From Thermoplasmata archaeon (GTDB lineage Archaea; Thermoplasmatota; Thermoplasmata; RBG-16-68-12; JAGMCJ01), in contig JAGMCJ010000118.1 of NCBI GenBank assembly GCA_023129265.1, positions 1 through 9,948 on the forward strand: DNA of 9,948 nt. Reading direction: 5' to 3'. The notes under the pieces are model-generated. The model had not been told where the DNA came from. It did no database searches and saw only the letters and a program-made list of their open reading frames with translations. A program made the translations under genes and the position numbers. Shown here piece by piece: positions 7,487 to 9,948 of this stretch. Within the stretch, counting starts at the first letter, position 1. The number at the start of each line of letters is the position of its first letter.

Positions 7487-8194
7487 CTATTCTTGAGCAG
7501 GGGACTTCATCGCCGAGACCGTGACGTAGGCGGCTCTTCTCCTCCAGAAGCGGCTCTCCGAGAGCAGTCTCTCGTCAACCTGGACCAACAGCCTGCTCAG
7601 GCCGAGAAGCAACTTCCTCAAGCGACCGCGAAGCCTCGATGCCAAGTGCGGCAGAAGATAGGTGAAGATGAGGTGACGTCTCGCCTCCAACACCGTCAGA
7701 CTGCTCGATACCGCCCGCTCTAGCCTTGCGGAGGAGAAGACTCTCTCGGACGGATCATGCAACACAGTCCGCAAGATCCTTCGCGCCACCTCGGATACGA
7801 GATTGTCGGATGTGGGTTCCTGGCATATGAAGATTCGTCCGCCACGGAGAACCCTTCCCGCCTCTTCGACCGCCTTCTCCACATCATCCGGTACGTGGTG
7901 CAGGATCGCCCTCGCGGAGACGAGGTCGAACGATTCGTCCCTGAAGGGAAGGTGAAGGATGTCCGCCTGGACGAACTCCACTTGCTCGGCCGGAGGCACG
8001 TCACGACTCACGTCGACGCCGATGATTCTCGCCCCTCTGTCCATGGAGATAAGCTTCCCGAACGCGCCGTTTGAGGAGCCCAGGTCGAGGATGACCGAGA
8101 ACGGACGGTCCTTCACCATCTCTCTCGGTCCATCCCTCAGGCCCTTCCAGCAGATGCTATTGGCCTCATGGTCGATCTTCCAGTCAATGTTCAT
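7487..8194 (-). CDS. Class I SAM-dependent methyltransferase (Methyltransf_11-like)
   Basis: The protein has 235 residues, is probably cytoplasmic and transfers methyl from SAM to an unknown substrate. The Rossmann-fold motifs are clear: motif I LDLGSSNGAFG (36-46), the acidic end of strand 2 in IIGVDVS (57-63), motif III QADILHLPF (76-84), FDLVSARAILHHV (89-101) and a post-motif RVLRGGRIFICQEP (114-127). The C-terminal third is Arg/Leu-rich and ends with LVQVDE, FW and a final strand. That pattern recurs in the upstream methyltransferase, suggesting paralogy. Its ATG overlaps the upstream stop as ATGA (8191-8194), so the two are co-translated. The position upstream of aglB suggests methylation of a glycan or lipid-linked sugar, as Haloferax AglP does; this is inference. 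A translation-related target dependent on Trm112 is the alternative. Confidence 0.88.
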   Translation of the reverse strand: MNIDWKIDHEANSICWKGLRDGPREMVKDRPFSVILDLGSSNGAFGKLISMDRGARIIGVDVSRDVPPAEQVEFVQADILHLPFRDESFDLVSARAILHHVPDDVEKAVEEAGRVLRGGRIFICQEPTSDNLVSEVARRILRTVLHDPSERVFSSARLERAVSSSLTVLEARRHLIFTYLLPHLASRLRGRLRKLLLGLSRLLVQVDERLLSESRFWRRRAAYVTVSAMKSPAQE

Positions 8195-8916
8195 CCCGAC
8201 CTCACCCCAACGACCTGGAAGGCGTTGGCGAGATTCCAGAAAACCTCGTTCACTTGGACGAGCCTCTTCCCGAACCTGTACAGGAGCGTTCTCGGGTTCC
8301 TCGGCGGTTTCAGCTCGTAGGTCAGCGGGAACTCGTCCAGTATCCTCCTAAACTCGGAGAGGGTCAGGGGATAGATCCAAAAACGGTCTCCCTTGCCCAT
8401 TATCCTCACGTATCGATCTGCCAAGCTTCTCGGAAGGTAGGACAGGAAGGGGAGCCTGTGGTGACCCTCCAGGGGCCAGAGCTTGTTGTTCGTGGTCATG
8501 TAGAACGCACCGCCGACCCGCAGATTCTCGACGAGGACCTTGACCAGCCCTCTCTGATCGGGGACGTGCTCGATGACGTCGCTACATATTGCGATGTCGA
8601 AGCTACCCGTCCCATCGTAGTCGTAGACGGAGACGGCCTCGAACCTCGCATTGCCAATACCCTCCTTCTCCGCCCAGTCTCTCGCCATGTCGATGAGCCT
8701 CTCGCTGATGTCTATACCGACGATGTCTCTCACTCTCGTCGCGATGGGAACCGAAAGGGATCCTTGACCGCAACCGAGGTCGAGTACATGACAATCCTTC
8801 AGAGGTTTGTCCAAGGACTGTTGGAGAAGGAAAAGGAGATCGTCAATGTCCTCCAGCCTTCTCAGCCATCTCCTTCTTGTCGCCTTATCGTCTGGAAGGA
8901 ATGGATACTCGCCCAT
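8191..8916 (-). CDS. Class I SAM-dependent methyltransferase (UbiG/Methyltransf_23-like)
   Basis: The protein has 241 residues. SAM-binding motif I is VLDLGCGQGSLSVPIA (44-59), followed by IVGIDIS (65-71), FDIAICSDVIEHVPD (106-120) and the strand NLRVGGAFYMTT (131-142). Residues 147-162 read WPLEGHHRLPFLSYLP. This W-P-x-E-x-H-H-x-L-P block is familiar from methyltransferases in surface-polysaccharide clusters and hints at a sugar or lipid-linked substrate. It is the first gene of the leftward group, with an A/T-rich TATA-like site 30-40 bp upstream and no Shine-Dalgarno, so it is probably leaderless or nearly so. It diverges from the Trm112-like gene across about 90 bp. Archaeal Trm112 activates several methyltransferases, so a physical partnership is possible but unsupported by sequence. 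The substrate is not identifiable. Confidence 0.9.
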   Translation of the reverse strand: MGEYPFLPDDKATRRRWLRRLEDIDDLLFLLQQSLDKPLKDCHVLDLGCGQGSLSVPIATRVRDIVGIDISERLIDMARDWAEKEGIGNARFEAVSVYDYDGTGSFDIAICSDVIEHVPDQRGLVKVLVENLRVGGAFYMTTNNKLWPLEGHHRLPFLSYLPRSLADRYVRIMGKGDRFWIYPLTLSEFRRILDEFPLTYELKPPRNPRTLLYRFGKRLVQVNEVFWNLANAFQVVGVRSG

Positions 8917-8940
8917 CGCGGTAGGGATTATTGGCGGGTT

Positions 8941-8956
8941 CTTCTTAATCTTATTG
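8941..8956 (-). promoter_or_regulatory. Candidate TATA box for the methyltransferase pair
   Basis: Read leftward, CAATAAGATTAAGAAG is centred near 8949. A start about 26 bases downstream falls near 8923, seven bases before the ATG at 8916, consistent with a near-leaderless transcript and the lack of a Shine-Dalgarno. It lies about 20 bp from the candidate box of the divergent trm112 gene, so the two promoters would share a small control region. Confidence 0.4.
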
Positions 8957-8966
8957 CCATCGAAGC

Positions 8967-8975
8967 CTTTAATAG
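8967..8975 (+). promoter_or_regulatory. Candidate TATA box for the Trm112-like gene
   Basis: CTTTAATAG, centred near 8971, is the closest match to an archaeal box A in the divergent gap. It predicts a start near 8997, at the GGTGAG site, leaving about 10 bases before the CTG at 9007 or about 25 before the ATG at 9022. The match is moderate. Confidence 0.3.
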
Positions 8976-8997
8976 TCGTCTGGAAAATCCCCTTGAA

Positions 8998-9003
8998 GGT
9001 GAG
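8998..9003 (+). promoter_or_regulatory. Shine-Dalgarno-like GGTGAG upstream of the Trm112-like gene
   Basis: GGTGAG is the same hexamer used by aglB. It lies three bases before an in-frame CTG (9007) but 18 bases before the first ATG (9022). The spacing favours the non-ATG start. Confidence 0.5.
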
Positions 9004-9006
9004 CGA

Positions 9007-9186
9007 CTGAAAAGGGACCTCATGGACATACTCTGCTGCCCCGTCTGCAAATCCGACCTGGAGCTGAAGATTGAGCGCGAGGAGGGAGACGAGATCGTTG
9101 CCGGAGACCTATTCTGCTCGAAATGCGACCACATGTACAAGATAGAGGACGGCATCCCGAATCTTCTCCCGCCAGACTTCAAATGA
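9007..9186 (+). CDS. trm112: Trm112-family zinc-binding methyltransferase activator, possible CTG start
   Basis: This is a small protein of 59 codons from CTG, or 54 from ATG at 9022. In archaea and eukaryotes Trm112 is a zinc-binding partner that stabilises and activates methyltransferases acting on tRNA, rRNA and release factors. The sequence shows a first zinc knuckle in DILCCPVCK, a second in FCSKC, and the family C-terminal block IEDGIPNLLPPD. From memory, archaeal homologues commonly begin with M-K-R-x-L-M-D-I-L. Here the codons for KRDL precede the first ATG and follow CTG, so starting at ATG would cut conserved residues. GGTGAG lies three bases before CTG. The gene diverges from two methyltransferases and overlaps tsr3 tail-to-tail by 8 bp (9179-9186). 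Family assignment is strong; the start codon is uncertain. Confidence 0.88.
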   Translation: MKRDLMDILCCPVCKSDLELKIEREEGDEIVAGDLFCSKCDHMYKIEDGIPNLLPPDFK

Positions 9187-9679
9187 ACTCGCCCTGGATC
9201 TCCACAACCTCCTCGCTGTTCTTCGCTTTCGCGTACAGTCTAAGCGGTTCATTGTTAAGGGTCAAGAAGCCAGGGCCCCATTTGAACTTGTTGAGGATCT
9301 CAAGGCACTGGTCTTCGTGGCCCATGATGAAGAGGGAGGCGGCTAGGGCCTCCACTGTCGACAGCTGGAACGGCTTGCCGTAGTTGACGGGATTCGCGGC
9401 CAGTAGGTAGGGAAGGGCCCTGTCCCTGGCGCCCCGAACCTCCGGGAAAGCGGGATGTTTCCAGCTGAGGTCGAGGGCCGCCAACCCCCTCCTCGCCGCG
9501 TCCTTCTCATCCTCTTTCGATACCGCCTTCTCAGAGGTCGGGTTCAGGAGTACGCAACCCCTTGGCAGACCCTTCACGGTATTGGTGAGCGTGATCATGC
9601 CCATTCTCGCCAGCTTCTTCGCGGTGCACTTCTTCGGATCGCAAGCCTTGGCATCATAGGCATACAGCCTGACGCTCAT
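9179..9679 (-). CDS. tsr3: Tsr3, SSU rRNA aminocarboxypropyltransferase
   Basis: The protein has 166 residues, a normal length for archaeal Tsr3. The family transfers the 3-amino-3-carboxypropyl group of SAM to N3 of a (methyl)pseudouridine or uridine in helix 31 of small-subunit rRNA (yeast 18S position 1191, near E. coli 966). Recognisable blocks are CDPKKCTAKKL (13-23), LNPTSEKAVSKED (45-57), LDLSWKH (69-75), LPYLLAANPVNYGKP (89-103) followed by LSTVEALAAS (106-115), and FKWGPGFLTLNNEPLRLY (132-149). ATG at 9679 is the first start codon in frame and gives the usual N-terminus RLYAYDA. A TATA-like site about 24 bp upstream suggests a leaderless mRNA. The gene overlaps trm112 at its 3' end and lies beside a box C/D sRNA, a ribosome-modification neighbourhood. 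Confidence 0.95.
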   Translation of the reverse strand: MSVRLYAYDAKACDPKKCTAKKLARMGMITLTNTVKGLPRGCVLLNPTSEKAVSKEDEKDAARRGLAALDLSWKHPAFPEVRGARDRALPYLLAANPVNYGKPFQLSTVEALAASLFIMGHEDQCLEILNKFKWGPGFLTLNNEPLRLYAKAKNSEEVVEIQGEFI

Positions 9680-9699
9680 GAAGGGGTCATCGTCATTCC

Positions 9700-9706
9700 G
9701 TATTAC
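9700..9706 (-). promoter_or_regulatory. Candidate TATA box for tsr3
   Basis: Read leftward, GTAATAC is centred about 24 bp before the tsr3 ATG at 9679, so transcription would begin at or beside the start codon. Leaderless mRNAs are common in archaea, and no convincing Shine-Dalgarno is present. The match is short. Confidence 0.3.
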
Positions 9707-9754
9707 ATTCTTTCCACCGCAAAGGATATGTTCAGGGAGGACGTTATGACCACC

Positions 9755-9814
9755 GCCACGATGATGACAAAGCCCTATGCTGAATCCTGATGAATGATGG
9801 GCGATCTGAGTGGC
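9755..9814 (+). ncRNA. Box C/D small guide RNA (2'-O-methylation guide)
   Basis: This 60-nt element has every hallmark of an archaeal C/D sRNA. Box C is ATGATGA (9761-9767). The D' guide CAAAGCCCTATG has exactly 12 nt (9768-9779), followed by box D' CTGA (9780-9783) and a 4-nt spacer. Box C' is TGATGA (9788-9793), the D guide ATGATGGGCGAT has exactly 12 nt (9794-9805), and box D is CTGA (9806-9809). GCCAC (9755-9759) pairs perfectly with GTGGC (9810-9814). With the unpaired G-A-T after the stem this builds a standard kink-turn with G-A pairs for L7Ae. The RNA would assemble with L7Ae, Nop5 and fibrillarin. It lies between tsr3 and the RDD gene in otherwise non-coding DNA. The D guide can pair near 16S C1402; I find no sure target for the D' guide. 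Confidence 0.92.
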
Positions 9815-9822
9815 ATGACAAC

Positions 9823-9833
9823 ATTTTTAAACA
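9823..9833 (+). promoter_or_regulatory. TATA box for the RDD-family gene
   Basis: ATTTTTAAACA is the best archaeal box A match in the window. It is centred near 9828, nine bases after the end of the sRNA stem. It predicts a start near 9854, so translation should begin at ATG 9873 with a leader of about 19 bases carrying GGGAG (9858-9862). The in-frame ATG at 9846 would be excluded. Confidence 0.6.
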
Positions 9834-9872
9834 TCCTCACCCTTCATGAGAATCGAAGGGAGAGTGGGATGC

Positions 9873-9948
9873 ATGGTTACAGGATTCGATCTCCTAGGTC
9901 ATAGCAAGAGCATTCGGGACCACTGGGCGAGAAGGGTGATTGCGTTTG
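9873..9948 (+). CDS. N-terminus of a probable RDD-family membrane protein (3' truncated)
   Basis: Only the first 25 codons are present before the window ends. The peptide runs from an MVTGFDLLGH start to DHWARRVIAF. A H-W-x-R-R-x-x-A-F segment just before a first membrane helix is typical of RDD proteins, whose first conserved Arg sits at this place. RDD proteins are small multi-helix membrane proteins of mostly unknown transport or envelope function. The start at 9873 is chosen from the TATA box position and an upstream GGGAG. An alternative in-frame ATG at 9846 lies ahead of the predicted transcript start. Assignment rests on one short motif. Confidence 0.5.
   Translation, partial: MVTGFDLLGHSKSIRDHWARRVIAF

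Noticed and set aside
8254..9006. A rightward frame running continuously into the Trm112-like gene, which would make a 310-residue protein.
   Set aside because: The part before 9007 is antisense to a clear methyltransferase gene and has no domain character. Only the last 54-59 codons match a known family.
9679..9697. A six-codon leader frame ending in ATGA at the tsr3 start.
   Set aside because: The predicted tsr3 transcript starts at or beside the ATG, so the mini-frame would not be transcribed. Its length is compatible with chance.
9728..9790. A 20-codon rightward frame (starting MFREDVMT) between tsr3 and the RDD gene.
   Set aside because: It overlaps the box C/D sRNA, and its ATG repeats come from boxes C and C'. 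No proper ribosome site or homology is seen.
9680..9830. A leftward frame upstream of tsr3 that stays open for about 50 codons.
   Set aside because: It contains no ATG, GTG or TTG start in frame, crosses the sRNA, and the normal Tsr3 N-terminus already begins at 9679.
9846..9872. A nine-codon N-terminal extension of the RDD-like gene from ATG 9846.
   Set aside because: It lies only about 18 bp from the TATA centre, ahead of the expected transcript start near 9854. The ATG at 9873 has a better-placed GGGAG.
1..9948. Mobile elements, CRISPR arrays, tRNA or rRNA genes, phage genes.
   Set aside because: No transposase, spaced direct repeats, terminal inverted repeats or tRNA cloverleaf were seen. 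Gene composition appears uniform, with no sign of recent transfer.

Overview
The window reads as a gene-dense piece of an archaeal chromosome of moderately high GC. The archaeal evidence is an AglB-type oligosaccharyltransferase, an archaeal Trm112-like zinc protein, Tsr3, GGTGAG Shine-Dalgarno sites, TATA-type promoters and a textbook archaeal box C/D sRNA. Exported proteins with Ig-like/CARDB domains, one C-terminal membrane helix and an Arg/Lys-rich tail are common in euryarchaea and Thermoplasmatota. My lineage guess is Thermoplasmatota, at low confidence.

Layout. Positions 1-66 hold the last codons of a rightward gene, whose stop codon interlocks with that of a leftward gene in a CTAG palindrome. 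The leftward genes, in transcription order from 8916 to 63, are two class I SAM methyltransferases (ATGA overlap), a 141-bp gap with a promoter-like site, a giant 2168-residue AglB starting at GTG behind a good Shine-Dalgarno, and a 259-residue secreted, membrane-anchored CARDB-type protein (ATGA overlap with aglB). Divergent from the methyltransferases is a small Trm112-like gene that may start at CTG. It overlaps tail-to-tail with tsr3. Between tsr3 and a truncated RDD-family gene at the right edge lies a 60-nt box C/D guide RNA with perfect C, D' and D boxes, two 12-nt guides and a 5-bp terminal stem.

Two themes emerge. The first is a cell-surface N-glycosylation locus. The AglB core keeps its catalytic motifs but is fused to about 1,200 extracytoplasmic residues: eleven CnaB/carboxypeptidase-regulatory-like beta domains, two NEW3/CARDB-like domains and a 14th membrane helix. 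This tail has 19 N-glycosylation sequons of its own. It is translationally coupled to a second sequon-rich surface protein and sits next to two methyltransferases that could decorate the glycan. The second theme is a ribosome/translation modification cluster: Trm112, Tsr3 (acp modification of small-subunit rRNA) and the C/D sRNA. The sRNA D guide can pair, with one mismatch near the box, to the universal 16S decoding-site sequence so as to place 2'-O-methylation at C1402 (E. coli numbering).

The most unusual items are the AglB fusion with both ends of its tail in the membrane, and the C/D sRNA with its candidate target.
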